From: Caballeronia arvi
GTDB lineage: Bacteria; Pseudomonadota; Gammaproteobacteria; Burkholderiales; Burkholderiaceae
DNA length: 48,075 nucleotides
Direction: 5' to 3'
Assembly: GCF_001544695.2 (NCBI RefSeq)
Contig: NZ_FCOM02000058.1
Span: forward strand, 1 to 48,075
Under the pieces are notes generated by a model, which had not been told where the DNA came from, did no database searches, and was given only the letters and a program-made list of their open reading frames with translations. Shown in pieces: positions 9,280 to 17,957 of the stretch. How positions within the stretch are numbered: the first letter of the stretch is position 1; every line of letters starts with the position of its first letter. A program made the position numbers and the translations under genes.

Positions 9280-9912
9280 TTAACGGTGTGGGGCCAACTC
9301 GTTCGCGGCGCGTGCGAGTCGCGTCACTTCTTCCCAATTCTGTGCCGCCAGCGCCGCCTTCGGCGTCAGCCACGAGCCGCCGACACATACCACGTTCGGC
9401 AGCGCGAGGAAGCTCGACGCGGTTTCGGCGGTGATGCCGCCCGTCGGACAGAATTTCAGATTCGGGAACGGCCCGTGGAACGCCTGCAGCATCGGAATGC
9501 CGCCCGCCTGCTGCGCCGGGAAGAACTTGACGATCTCGTAGCCGAGTTCCATCGCGGTGATGATGTCGCTCGGCGTCATGACTCCCGGAAGGAGCGGCAA
9601 GCCCGCGTCTTGCGCGGCCTTGTGCATGTCCTTCGTCAGGCCTGGCGACACGCCAAACTGCGCACCCGCCTTCTTCGCCTGCTCGCAGTGCTCGGGTCTC
9701 GTGATCGTGCCCACACCGACCACGATGTCATCTGCCAACTGGCTCGCGCGCTCGATCGCCGCAATGCCCGCGGGCGTGCGCAACGTGATCTCCAGCACCT
9801 TTACACCGCCTGCATGCAGCGCGCGCGACACGTGTTCGCCTTGCTCGACCGAATCGAAGGCCAAGACGGGAATGACCGGTCCCAGACGCACGATTTCGCT
9901 TACCGTTTTCAT
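9280..9912 (-). CDS. eda: 2-dehydro-3-deoxy-phosphogluconate (KDPG) aldolase
   Basis: A 210-residue class I aldolase that cleaves KDPG to pyruvate and glyceraldehyde 3-phosphate, the last step of the Entner-Doudoroff pathway in the cytoplasm. The catalytic glutamate is Glu41 in VLEITLRTP. The Schiff-base lysine is Lys129 in EIVKFFPAQ. The phosphate-binding CPTGGI motif and the VGGSWL end are also present. The length matches the family. It lies 76 bp after edd on the same strand, so the two form the usual edd-eda operon, presumably repressed by the divergently encoded HexR. Confidence 0.96.
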   Translation of the reverse strand: MKTVSEIVRLGPVIPVLAFDSVEQGEHVSRALHAGGVKVLEITLRTPAGIAAIERASQLADDIVVGVGTITRPEHCEQAKKAGAQFGVSPGLTKDMHKAAQDAGLPLLPGVMTPSDIITAMELGYEIVKFFPAQQAGGIPMLQAFHGPFPNLKFCPTGGITAETASSFLALPNVVCVGGSWLTPKAALAAQNWEEVTRLARAANELAPHR

Positions 9913-9988
9913 TTGATGCGACTCCTGGTTTCTGTGCGGCGCCTTACGGTCTGTCCGCGGGTTTTCTCGGGTCCGAAAGCCGGCGCCT

Positions 9989-11944
9989 TCAACGATGCGA
10001 AGCGTGCGCCTTGTTCAGAGCGGAAGCGGCGGCGCGTGCGTTCTCACGGAGCGGGTTCGCGTCGTGCGCAGCGGGTGCGCGCCTGCCCTGTCCGTCGTGT
10101 GCCGCGGCTGCCGCACCGATCAGCGCACCGAACACGGACGCGCCCTCCTCGGCCGGCAGCGCTGCGCTGCGGAATACGCCGAACAGTTCGCGTCCAAAGC
10201 CAACTTCGTTCTCCGCCTGATTCAGCGGCGCTTCCACCTGGCGGGTATGCCACGTTTGCGCGTCGATCTCGACATCGAGAACGCCAGCGGGTGCGTCGAT
10301 CACGATCATGTCCCCCGTGCGGACCATGCCGAGCGGACCTTGCAGCAACGCTTCCGGCGACACGTGAATCACTGCAGGAACCTTGCCCGATGCGCCCGAC
10401 ATGCGGCCGTCCGTGACCAGCGCGACATGAAAGCCCTGATCCTGCAATACGCCGAGCAGCGGCGTCAACCGATGCAATTCCGGCATCCCATTCGCCCGCG
10501 CGCCCTGGAACCGTACGACCGCGACGAAGTCGCGCTTCAGCTCGCCATTGTCGAACGCTTCCTGCACTTCTTCCTGCGAATTGAAGACGATGGCCGGCGC
10601 CTTCACCACGCGATGCTCTGGCGCCACAGCCGAAATCTTGATGACGCCGCGGCCAAGCTTGCCCTGCATCAGACGCAGGCCGCCGTCCGGCTGGAACGGC
10701 TCGCCGATGCTGCGTAGCACCTTCGTGTCGTGGCTTTCTTGCGCGCCGTCGACCCATTGCAGCTTGCCGTCGATGAGCTTCGGTTCCTTGGTGTAATGCG
10801 ACAGGCCCTTGCCGGCGACCGTCTGGACATCTTCGTGCAGAAATCCGCCATCGAGAAGATTGCGCACGAGGAAAGCGACACCGCCCGCCGCGTGGAAATG
10901 ATTTACGTCGGCCTTGCCGTTCGGATAGATTTTGGCGAGCAGCGGCACGACTTGCGAGAGTTCATCGAAGTCGTTCCAGTCGATGATGATTCCCGCCGCC
11001 CGGGCAATCGCCACGAGGTGCAGCGTGTGATTCGTGGAACCGCCCGTCGCGAGGAGCGCCACGATGCCGTTCACGATCGCCTTCTCATCGATGACATGGC
11101 CGATCGGCGTGTAGTTGCCACGCTCGAGCGTGAGATCCAGCACCCGGCGCGCAGCTTCCGCGGTGAGCGCGTCGCGCAACGGCGTATGCGGATGTACGAA
11201 CGCCGCGCTCGGCAGATGCATGCCCATGACTTCCATGAGCATCTGATTGCTGTTGGCCGTGCCGTAGAACGTGCAGGTGCCATGACCGTGATATGCCGCC
11301 GCTTCGGCTTCGAGCAGCACGCCGCGATCGCATTTTCCGGTCGCGAATTCCTGGCGGACCTTGGCCTTGTCGTCGTTCGTGAGGCCGCTCGTCATCGGGC
11401 CGGCCGGCACGAAGATGGTCGGTAGATGGCCGAACTGCAGCGCGCCGATCATGAGGCCCGGCACGATCTTGTCGCAGACACCGAGGCACAGCGCCGCGTC
11501 GAACATGTTGTGCGTGAGCGCGACGGCCGTGCTCATCGCGATCACTTCGCGCGAGAAGAGCGACAACTCCATGCCTGCGTTGCCTTGCGTAACACCGTCG
11601 CACATCGCCGGCACGCCGCCCGCGAATTGCGCGATGCCGCCGTGCTCGCGCGCGGCATGTTTGATGATGTCCGGAAAGCTCTTGTAGGGCGCGTGCGCCG
11701 AAAGCATTTCGTTATATGACGACACGATGCCGATGTTCGGTTCGCGCACCGCCTTGATTGCGATCTTTTCCTGGCCTTCGAGCCCCGCGAAACCGTGCGC
11801 GAGGTTTGCGCAGGACAATGCGCCGCGAGCGGGAAACAGGCCATGCGCGGCGTCGATGCGCGCAAGATAGGCAGCGCGCGTCGGCTTGCTGCGCTCGATC
11901 ACGCGATCGGTAACTTTTTTGAGTTGGGGATGCGGGGAAACCAT
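9989..11944 (-). CDS. edd: 6-phosphogluconate dehydratase
   Basis: A 651-residue iron-sulfur dehydratase of the IlvD/Edd family that converts 6-phosphogluconate to KDPG in the Entner-Doudoroff pathway. Cluster-ligand motifs are seen in CDGVTQG and LCLGVCDKIVPG. Family landmarks include GSTNHTLHL and TDGRMSGASGKVPA. The N-terminus (MVSPHPQLKKVTDRVIERS) is typical, and the ATG at 11944 is supported by a purine-rich GAAGGAGC sequence just upstream. An Ala-rich tail of about 40 residues after the conserved part makes it somewhat longer than usual. It is the first gene of the edd-eda operon, read from a promoter at 12051-12079 that carries a HexR-like operator. Confidence 0.96.
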   Translation of the reverse strand: MVSPHPQLKKVTDRVIERSKPTRAAYLARIDAAHGLFPARGALSCANLAHGFAGLEGQEKIAIKAVREPNIGIVSSYNEMLSAHAPYKSFPDIIKHAAREHGGIAQFAGGVPAMCDGVTQGNAGMELSLFSREVIAMSTAVALTHNMFDAALCLGVCDKIVPGLMIGALQFGHLPTIFVPAGPMTSGLTNDDKAKVRQEFATGKCDRGVLLEAEAAAYHGHGTCTFYGTANSNQMLMEVMGMHLPSAAFVHPHTPLRDALTAEAARRVLDLTLERGNYTPIGHVIDEKAIVNGIVALLATGGSTNHTLHLVAIARAAGIIIDWNDFDELSQVVPLLAKIYPNGKADVNHFHAAGGVAFLVRNLLDGGFLHEDVQTVAGKGLSHYTKEPKLIDGKLQWVDGAQESHDTKVLRSIGEPFQPDGGLRLMQGKLGRGVIKISAVAPEHRVVKAPAIVFNSQEEVQEAFDNGELKRDFVAVVRFQGARANGMPELHRLTPLLGVLQDQGFHVALVTDGRMSGASGKVPAVIHVSPEALLQGPLGMVRTGDMIVIDAPAGVLDVEIDAQTWHTRQVEAPLNQAENEVGFGRELFGVFRSAALPAEEGASVFGALIGAAAAAHDGQGRRAPAAHDANPLRENARAAASALNKAHASHR

Positions 11945-12050
11945 CGAAGCTCCTTCGTCTCACTCCCGGCACGCTCGCCGTCGAGGTATGGGGTTGGACT
12001 TCACTGTAAATGACGGCCTGTCGTTGGATGAGTTCTGCCGCCGTATGGCG

Positions 12051-12079
12051 ATATTAGTAGAAAAACTACATGAACACAA
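12051..12079 (-). promoter_or_regulatory. edd-eda promoter
   Basis: On the minus strand, TTGTGT (12079-12074) and TAATAT (12056-12051) are separated by 17 bp, a good sigma-70 arrangement. It lies about 110 bp upstream of edd, and the HexR-like palindrome at 12055-12070 fills the spacer. Confidence 0.65.
12055..12070. promoter_or_regulatory. Putative HexR operator at the edd promoter
   Basis: An inverted repeat GTAG-AAAAA-CTAC (12057-12069) with outer bases that partly fit TGTA...TACA, the known style of HexR sites. It lies between the -35 and -10 of the edd promoter, so binding would block transcription. Confidence 0.6.
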
Positions 12080-12172
12080 TGCGTCGATTGGTCGGAACCG
12101 TTAAGCACTATATGAATAAAGATCAACGAGATGAAGCATCAGGGAAAACGCTAAGACGCATTCCAGCAAAAT

Positions 12173-12189
12173 ATGTAGTATTTGTACAT
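12173..12189. promoter_or_regulatory. Putative HexR operator at the hexR promoter
   Basis: The palindrome ATGTA-GTATTTG-TACAT has perfect 5-bp arms and TGTA/TACA ends like known HexR sites. It overlaps the -35 of the hexR promoter, which fits negative autoregulation. Confidence 0.65.
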
Positions 12190-12210
12190 CAACGACGCGT
12201 CAGATATAGT
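12182..12210 (+). promoter_or_regulatory. hexR promoter
   Basis: TTGTAC (12182-12187) and TATAGT (12205-12210) are 17 bp apart. Transcription would begin near 12217, about 26 bp before the hexR ATG. The -35 lies inside the palindrome at 12173-12189. Confidence 0.65.
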
Positions 12211-12242
12211 CCGAACAGTTTCCAGAATAGGCGAGAATTCCG

Positions 12243-13082
12243 ATGTTGCTGTCCCAAGTCGAAGCGATGCGCGAGCAACTGCGTCCATCCGAGCGTAAAC
12301 TGGCTAACTATGTGCTTGAAGCGCCCCGCGAAGTGCTTGACCTCTCGATGACCGATTTCGCGATGCGCGCGGGCGTCAGTCAGCCGACCATCGCGCGCTT
12401 TTGCCGGGCGCTCGGCTTTTCGGGGTTCCGCGAGTTCAAGATCCGCCTCGCGCAGGGCGTTGCAGGAGATGTGCCCACGGTTTATCGCGACGTACGAAGC
12501 GACGAACCGCCGGCCGGCGTCGCCGCGAAAGTGCTGGACCGAACCATAGGCGCGCTCATTCAGGTGCGCAACAGCCTTTCGTCGGACAGCGTCGCCGCGG
12601 CAATCGCAAAACTCAGCGAAGCGCGGCGCATCGAATTCTATGGCGCGGGCGGCTCGGGAATCGCCGCGCTCGACATGCAGCACAAGTTTTTCAAGCTCGG
12701 CGTGCCATCTGTAGCGTACGCGGATCCGCACACCTACACGACCTCGGCCGCGCTGCTCGGTCCAGGCGACGTCGTCGTTGCTATTTCGAATACCGGCCGC
12801 ACGAAGGACATTCTCGACGCGTGCAAATCTGCGCTGAACGGCGGCGCGAAAGTCATCGCGATCACGCACGGCAACTCGCCGCTCGCGCGCATGGCGAGCG
12901 TGGGCCTGTTCGCGAACATGGATGAAGATACGGATATTTTTTCGCCAATGACGTCGCGCGTCTCGCATCTCGCGATCGGCGACGTTCTGGCTGTAGGATT
13001 GGCGCTTGCGCGCGGGCCGGCGCTGGCGGAAAAACTCGCCGAGGCAAAAGACGTGTTGGAAAGGCGGCGGGTCGCAATGTGA
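12243..13082 (+). CDS. hexR: RpiR-family transcriptional regulator HexR
   Basis: A 279-residue regulator with an N-terminal RpiR helix-turn-helix domain (about 1-77; motif FAMRAGVSQPTIARFCRALGF) and a C-terminal SIS sugar-phosphate binding domain (about 120-250; motifs FYGAGGSGIAA and VVAISNTGRTKDI). HexR proteins bind KDPG, which releases them from DNA and induces Entner-Doudoroff genes. It is divergent from edd-eda, and the 300-bp intergenic region carries two similar palindromes, one on each promoter. The start at 12243 has a GGCGAG sequence upstream. The family and its target are well supported; the exact effector here is inferred. Confidence 0.92.
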   Translation: MLLSQVEAMREQLRPSERKLANYVLEAPREVLDLSMTDFAMRAGVSQPTIARFCRALGFSGFREFKIRLAQGVAGDVPTVYRDVRSDEPPAGVAAKVLDRTIGALIQVRNSLSSDSVAAAIAKLSEARRIEFYGAGGSGIAALDMQHKFFKLGVPSVAYADPHTYTTSAALLGPGDVVVAISNTGRTKDILDACKSALNGGAKVIAITHGNSPLARMASVGLFANMDEDTDIFSPMTSRVSHLAIGDVLAVGLALARGPALAEKLAEAKDVLERRRVAM

Positions 13083-13184
13083 CAGGCCTGCGTCCCTCGA
13101 AGCGCCTTCACAAACGCGAATGCTGCGTTGGTTGATACCATAGGGCACGGTCCTTTCCCGACCGGTTCCTTAGCATGACGAGAT

Positions 13185-15062
13185 ATGCCCAGCTTCTCCC
13201 TGGATCGTTTCGAATCCTGCATCGACGTCGGCGCACACGACGAAGCCATCAGGATGCTACACGTTCTAGACGCTCTGTTGAGACGCTGGCCTTATTCGGA
13301 TCTCGGCTCGCTCATGTCTCCCGCTCCTCCACTGGCGGCACTGCCCGCGCACAGGCAACGCGAGGCCTTCGTCGACAGGGCCTCCGCAGCTTTGGCAACC
13401 TGGCTTTCCGATCCCCGCCTGGAGCTGACCGCCGCCCGCATGCAGCAACTGCTGGCGCTTCGCCCGCTCATCTGGCGCGTTTTTGCTGCAACGCCTTCGG
13501 GCAACGCCGATCATGTGACGAGCAAGTTTCTTCCTCCGGCGTCCGACCAAGAACGTGCTGCCTTGCCACGCAGTGACGCCGCGAAACGCCTCTGCCTGCT
13601 CTTCAATTCCGAATCGCGGCTGACGCTCGATATACGCGCGCTGTGGGAACTGGACCGCCACGCGGCGGTGAGTCTTTGCATCGGTATTACGGGCGAATTG
13701 TTTCCGGGCAGCGCTTTGGCGCATGCGAGACGTGAGAATTGGCTGGAATGGCTCGCCGTGCATATCGATGAAATCGACGATCCGAGTCATGTGGAGGCGA
13801 GCGCGCTGTGGGCGCTGTACATGCACTGCACCTATGCCCGCGGGGCGCAGCGTCATGCGGTCAAGCGCGGCATCAATACACTGGTTCGTGCCGAGCTCGA
13901 ACAGTTTGGAATTACGGACATCAGCCCGGCAGACGGCGAGCGCCACTCCGCGAGAACGCGGCCCCTCATGCTTGTGATACCGGAACGCCTCGTCAAAGGG
14001 CATTCGATCGCTCGCACGCATTCACGAACGTTATCGGCTGCGCGCCAGCACTTCGAAGTGGTCGCCCTCTGCATGCCCGGTTCCATCGATGAAGAAGGAC
14101 AGAGCATCTTCGATCGCACCTACGACCTGCCCTCGCCCATCGATATCGCTTCCTGCGTCCGACACATTCGCGAATTCGCGCAGCAGGAACGTCCTGATGT
14201 GCTGTACATGCCGAGCGTAGGCATGGCTCCGCTGACGATCTTCCTCTCGAACCTTCGCCTGGCGCCGCTCCAGATTGCCGGACTCGGTCATCCCGCGACG
14301 ACCCACGCCAGCCGGATCGATTACGTCAGCGTCGAGGACGACTTCGTCGGCGATCCTTCCTGCTTCAGCGAAAAGCTCTTGCGCCTTCCGAAGGATGGGC
14401 AGCCGTATCAGCCATCGGCGCTGCTGGAAACGATCACGCCACGCATTCCCGATGCGCGGCCGCGCGCGCATATCGCTGTGGCCGCCAGCATGATGAAGCT
14501 GCATCCCAGCTTCCTCGAGGCCTGCAGACGCATTGTTGAACGGAGCGAATCAATCGTGCATCTGCATTTCCTGACGAGCGGCAGCACGGTTCTTACGCTC
14601 ATGCATCTGAGCCGAATCCTGGCTCGGACGCTGACGTCCGGAAGCTATACGATCCACGGCTTCGAGCCTTATGCCCAATACGTGAATAGCCTGAATCAGA
14701 TGGACATGTTCCTGAGTCCGTTTCCGTTCGGCAATACCAACGGAATCGTCGATGCGTTCACAGTCGGACTGCCCGGCATTTGCAAGACCGGACAGGAAGT
14801 ATTCGAGCGTATCGACGGCGCCTTGTTCGCGCGGGCGTGGATGCCGGGATGGATGGTCGCGGACACCGAGGAAGAATATGTCGAAGCGGCCGTCCGGCTC
14901 GCAACGAATCGGAGGGAACGCGAATCGCTACGCGCGAGCATGATCGAACGGAACGTGGTTCAGCGTCTCTTCGAAGGTCGTCCGGAAGTCTTCGGGGAAA
15001 TGGTGCTGGACCTATTGAACCGCCAAGCGCCGGTGGAACCGCCGCCGCTCAGAACGGCTTGA
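13185..15062 (+). CDS. HMW1C-like N-glycosyltransferase (GT41 family)
   Basis: A 625-residue protein, the usual length for HMW1C/NGT enzymes. These transfer hexose from UDP-sugars to Asn in N-X-S/T sequons of adhesins in the cytoplasm before export. The N-terminal 230 residues or so are helix-rich and fit the family's all-alpha domain. The C-terminal GT-B part carries the hallmark motifs SVGMAPLTIFLSNLRLAP, LGHPATTH (about 367-374), IDYVSVEDDFVGD, CFSEKLLRLPKDG, MMKLHP (Lys438) and PFPFGNTNGIVD (about 512-523). The position that is Gln in the actinobacillus enzyme (GQSN motif) appears to be Gly here (SGST), from an alignment by memory. There is no signal peptide. It starts 103 bp after hexR, and its last 14 bp overlap the 3' end of hemJ on the other strand. 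The likely partner is the adhesin at 1-4916. Confidence 0.88.
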   Translation: MPSFSLDRFESCIDVGAHDEAIRMLHVLDALLRRWPYSDLGSLMSPAPPLAALPAHRQREAFVDRASAALATWLSDPRLELTAARMQQLLALRPLIWRVFAATPSGNADHVTSKFLPPASDQERAALPRSDAAKRLCLLFNSESRLTLDIRALWELDRHAAVSLCIGITGELFPGSALAHARRENWLEWLAVHIDEIDDPSHVEASALWALYMHCTYARGAQRHAVKRGINTLVRAELEQFGITDISPADGERHSARTRPLMLVIPERLVKGHSIARTHSRTLSAARQHFEVVALCMPGSIDEEGQSIFDRTYDLPSPIDIASCVRHIREFAQQERPDVLYMPSVGMAPLTIFLSNLRLAPLQIAGLGHPATTHASRIDYVSVEDDFVGDPSCFSEKLLRLPKDGQPYQPSALLETITPRIPDARPRAHIAVAASMMKLHPSFLEACRRIVERSESIVHLHFLTSGSTVLTLMHLSRILARTLTSGSYTIHGFEPYAQYVNSLNQMDMFLSPFPFGNTNGIVDAFTVGLPGICKTGQEVFERIDGALFARAWMPGWMVADTEEEYVEAAVRLATNRRERESLRASMIERNVVQRLFEGRPEVFGEMVLDLLNRQAPVEPPPLRTA

Positions 15063-15465
15063 TCACCACGAGCAATGTCGCGCCGAGCAACCCGAGCACC
15101 GGCAGCTCATTGAACATCCGATACCACTTGTGCGAGCGCAGGTTTGCGCCACGCTGAAACGTGTGCAGCAAGCGCCCGCAATAGGCGTGATAGACGATGA
15201 GGAGCGCGACGATGGCCAGCTTCGCATGCAGCCAGCCCTGCCCGGCGCCGATGCCCACGACGAGCCACAGCCACAGCCCGCACGCGAGCGCGGGCACGGC
15301 GATGAACGTCATGAAGCGAAACAGCTTGCGCGCCATCAACAGCAGGCGCGCGGTGGCCGCAGGGTCCGTCTCCATCGCGAGGTTCACGAAAATGCGCGGC
15401 AGATAGAAAAGCCCCGCGAACCACGAAGCCACCAGCACGATATGCAGCGATTTGATCCAGAGCAT
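15049..15465 (-). CDS. hemJ: HemJ-like / CopD-family membrane protein (putative protoporphyrinogen oxidase)
   Basis: A 138-residue integral membrane protein with about four hydrophobic segments. It matches the UPF0093/HemJ family: MLWIKSLHIV at the start, WFAGLFYLPRIF, and WLHAKLAIV. The conserved His8 and Lys82 agree with residues needed for HemJ activity, which oxidises protoporphyrinogen IX in heme synthesis. Many Burkholderia entries call it a CopD family protein. It is the last gene of a minus-strand series, 22 bp after proA, and overlaps the HMW1C-like gene tail to tail by 14 bp. Confidence 0.8.
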   Translation of the reverse strand: MLWIKSLHIVLVASWFAGLFYLPRIFVNLAMETDPAATARLLLMARKLFRFMTFIAVPALACGLWLWLVVGIGAGQGWLHAKLAIVALLIVYHAYCGRLLHTFQRGANLRSHKWYRMFNELPVLGLLGATLLVVIKPF

Positions 15466-15487
15466 CGTTCTTCTTGTTCGATTCCGC

Positions 15488-16759
15488 TTATCGACGCACT
15501 TCGCCGCGGCCGAGCACCACGTACTTGAGCGACGTCAGTCCTTCCAGCCCGACCGGGCCACGCGCGTGCAGCTTGTCGTTCGAGATGCCGATTTCCGCGC
15601 CGAGACCGAACTCGAAACCGTCAGCGAAGCGCGTCGACGCGTTGACCATCACGCTCGCGGAATCCACTTCGCGCAGGAAGCGCATCGCGCGGTCGTGGTC
15701 TTCGGTCACGATCGCGTCGGTGTGATGCGAGCCGTACGCGTTGATATGCTCGACGGCTGCATCGAGTCCTTCGACGATCTTGACCGCCAAAACCGGTGCG
15801 AGATATTCCGTGCTCCAGTCTTCTTCAGTCGCGTCCACCAGCGAGCCGATCTGCGCCGCCTCGAGCACTGCGCGTGCTTCGGCGTCCACGCGCAGTTCCA
15901 CGTCTTTTTCCTGATAAGCGCGCGCGAGCATCGGCAATACATCTTTCGCAATGCCCCGCGCGACGAGCAGCGTTTCCATCGTGTTGCAGGTGCCGTAACG
16001 ATGCGTCTTCGCGTTGTCGCAAATGACCGCGGCCTTCGCCAGATCCGCGCGATCGTCGACGTAGACGTGACAGATGCCGTCGAGGTGCTTGATCATCGGC
16101 ACCCGCGATTCTTCCATCAGCCGCGCGATCAGGCTCTTGCCGCCGCGCGGCACGATCACATCGACGAATTCGGTCATCGTGATGAGCTTGCCGACGGCCG
16201 CGCGATCCGCCGTCTCCACGACCTGCACCGCGTCCTGCGGCAGCCCCGCAGCTTCGAGCCCGACGCCGATCAGCTTCGCGAGCGCCGTGTTGCATTCGAG
16301 CGCCTCGGAACCGCCGCGCAGAATCGTGGCGTTGCCGGACTTGAGGCACAGCGCGGCGGCGTCGATGGTCACGTTCGGACGCGATTCGTAGATGATGCCG
16401 ATCACGCCGAGCGGCACGCGCATCTGCCCGACCTGGATGCCGCTCGGACGGAACTTGAGCCCGCTGATTTCGCCGATCGGATCGGCCAGCGCGGCGACCT
16501 GGCGCAAGCCTTCGACCATCGTGTCGAGCGCTTTGTCGGAGAGCGTCAGGCGGTCGATGAACGCCGCGTCGTTACCTTTCTCGCGGGCGCCGGCGAGGTC
16601 GCGCGCGTTCGCCTGCTTGAGCGCCTCACGCTCGCGCTCGATGGCGTCCGCCACCGCATGCAGCGCGGCGTTTTTCGCCGCCGTCGACGCCCGTGCCATC
16701 GCGCGCGACGCCGTGCGAGCGCGGCGGCCGAGGTCGGTCATGTATTGATCGATGTTCAT
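15488..16759 (-). CDS. proA: Gamma-glutamyl phosphate reductase
   Basis: A 423-residue NADPH-dependent enzyme that reduces gamma-glutamyl phosphate to glutamate semialdehyde in proline synthesis. Hallmarks are GVIGIIYESRPNVT, LRGGSEA, VPRGGKSLI and the catalytic cysteine in GTCNTMET. I chose ATG 16759 (MNIDQYMTDLGRRA) over a longer frame from 16807 because an AAAGAGA sequence precedes it and family members start there. The gene lies 100 bp after holA and 22 bp before hemJ. Confidence 0.96.
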   Translation of the reverse strand: MNIDQYMTDLGRRARTASRAMARASTAAKNAALHAVADAIEREREALKQANARDLAGAREKGNDAAFIDRLTLSDKALDTMVEGLRQVAALADPIGEISGLKFRPSGIQVGQMRVPLGVIGIIYESRPNVTIDAAALCLKSGNATILRGGSEALECNTALAKLIGVGLEAAGLPQDAVQVVETADRAAVGKLITMTEFVDVIVPRGGKSLIARLMEESRVPMIKHLDGICHVYVDDRADLAKAAVICDNAKTHRYGTCNTMETLLVARGIAKDVLPMLARAYQEKDVELRVDAEARAVLEAAQIGSLVDATEEDWSTEYLAPVLAVKIVEGLDAAVEHINAYGSHHTDAIVTEDHDRAMRFLREVDSASVMVNASTRFADGFEFGLGAEIGISNDKLHARGPVGLEGLTSLKYVVLGRGEVRR

Positions 16760-16813
16760 CGTCAGTCTCTTTCGTTGCCGAAGCTCCCGAGATTCGCGAG
16801 CGCGCAAAAAATC

Positions 16814-16819
16814 ATTCTA
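16814..16819 (-). promoter_or_regulatory. Possible proA -10 element
   Basis: TAGAAT on the minus strand, about 55 bp upstream of the proA start and just after a GTTGCA...TGCAAC hairpin. The matching -35 is poor, so this is weakly supported. Confidence 0.3.
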
Positions 16820-16859
16820 AGCCGTTGCACGAATTGCAACAGCCCGTGACAAAAGCGTT

Positions 16860-17936
16860 CTAGCGACGCGGTCGCGGCGCTGGCGTGCCACCGCCCGCAA
16901 CGGCCATCGCCAGCTCGAACATGCCGGCCCACGGATCCGGAGGCGGCTCGCTGCCGCGCTTGCCCGTGCTGCCGGACAAGCCTTTGACCTGCCGATCCAG
17001 CCGCGCCGCGAGCGACAGCGCCTTTTCGAGCGCTTCATCGGTCACCCGCGAGAGCGCCGGGCCGATGAGCCGCTCGCGCGGCCCCCACACGCGGTTCTCG
17101 CGCATCAGCGTGGCGAGCGGCTTGCCCGCCGCAACGCCGCGTTTTATGCGCAACAGCGTGCGCACTTCCTCGACGAGCGCCCACAGCACGAGCACCGCCG
17201 CTTCGCCCTCACCCTTCAGGCCATCGAGCATGCGCGCGAGCCGGCCGACATCGCCGGTCAGCATCGCCTCGTTGAGCTTGAACACGTCATAGCGCGCGAC
17301 ATTCAGCACGGCGTCGTGGATCTGCTCGAAGGTGAGTACACCCTCTGGGTACAACAGTCCGAGCTTCTGAATTTCCTGATGCGCGGCGAGCAGATTGCCT
17401 TCCACCCGTTCCGCGATAAACGAGAGCGCGCGCCGCCCTTCCTCGCCAGGCGCGACGCGCTGACCTTGCTGCGCGAAGCGCTGGCCGACCCACATCGGCA
17501 ATTGCGCGCGCTCGATCGGATCGATCTTCAGCGCGACGCCTGTGCCGGTCAGCGCGGTGAACCAGCCCGACTTCTGCGTTGCGCTATCGAGGCGCGGCAG
17601 CGTGACGAGCGTCACGACGTCGGGGTTATCGGCGGCAGCGAGCGTCTTCAGCGCTTCGCCGCCTTCCTTGCCCGGCTTGCCCGTCGGAATGCGCAGCTCG
17701 ATCAACTGGCGGTCGCCGAACAGCGACATGGACTGCGTCGCGCCGATGAGCGCGCTCCAGTCGAACGATCGATCGACGGTGAACACCGCGCGATCAGTGA
17801 AGCCGGCTGCACGCGCGGCGCCGCGGATGCGGTCGCACGCCTCCTGCGCGAGCAGATGCTCGTCGCCATAGACGACATATAGCCCTTTCAGGCCTTTCGC
17901 GAGGTGCGCTTCGAGCGCGTCGAGCTTCAGTTGCAT
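16860..17936 (-). CDS. holA: DNA polymerase III subunit delta
   Basis: A 358-residue clamp-loader subunit that opens the beta sliding clamp. It begins MQLKLDALEAHLAKGLKGLYVVYGDEHLL, typical of HolA. The middle has the RVEGNLLAAHQEIQKLGLL motif and the FKLNEAMLTGD region. The C-terminus ends in a basic, proline-rich tail. It follows lptE by 21 bp, and the leuS-lptE-holA order is common in beta- and gammaproteobacteria. Family and length agree. Confidence 0.94.
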   Translation of the reverse strand: MQLKLDALEAHLAKGLKGLYVVYGDEHLLAQEACDRIRGAARAAGFTDRAVFTVDRSFDWSALIGATQSMSLFGDRQLIELRIPTGKPGKEGGEALKTLAAADNPDVVTLVTLPRLDSATQKSGWFTALTGTGVALKIDPIERAQLPMWVGQRFAQQGQRVAPGEEGRRALSFIAERVEGNLLAAHQEIQKLGLLYPEGVLTFEQIHDAVLNVARYDVFKLNEAMLTGDVGRLARMLDGLKGEGEAAVLVLWALVEEVRTLLRIKRGVAAGKPLATLMRENRVWGPRERLIGPALSRVTDEALEKALSLAARLDRQVKGLSGSTGKRGSEPPPDPWAGMFELAMAVAGGGTPAPRPRR

Positions 17937-17957
17937 GATCCCGGTGTGCGCGGCCGA

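Noticed and set aside
8801..9283. 160-codon plus-strand frame between the DUF2827 operon and eda
   Set aside because: No recognisable domain, many Cys and rare-looking composition, no convincing start signal; its end overlaps the eda stop.
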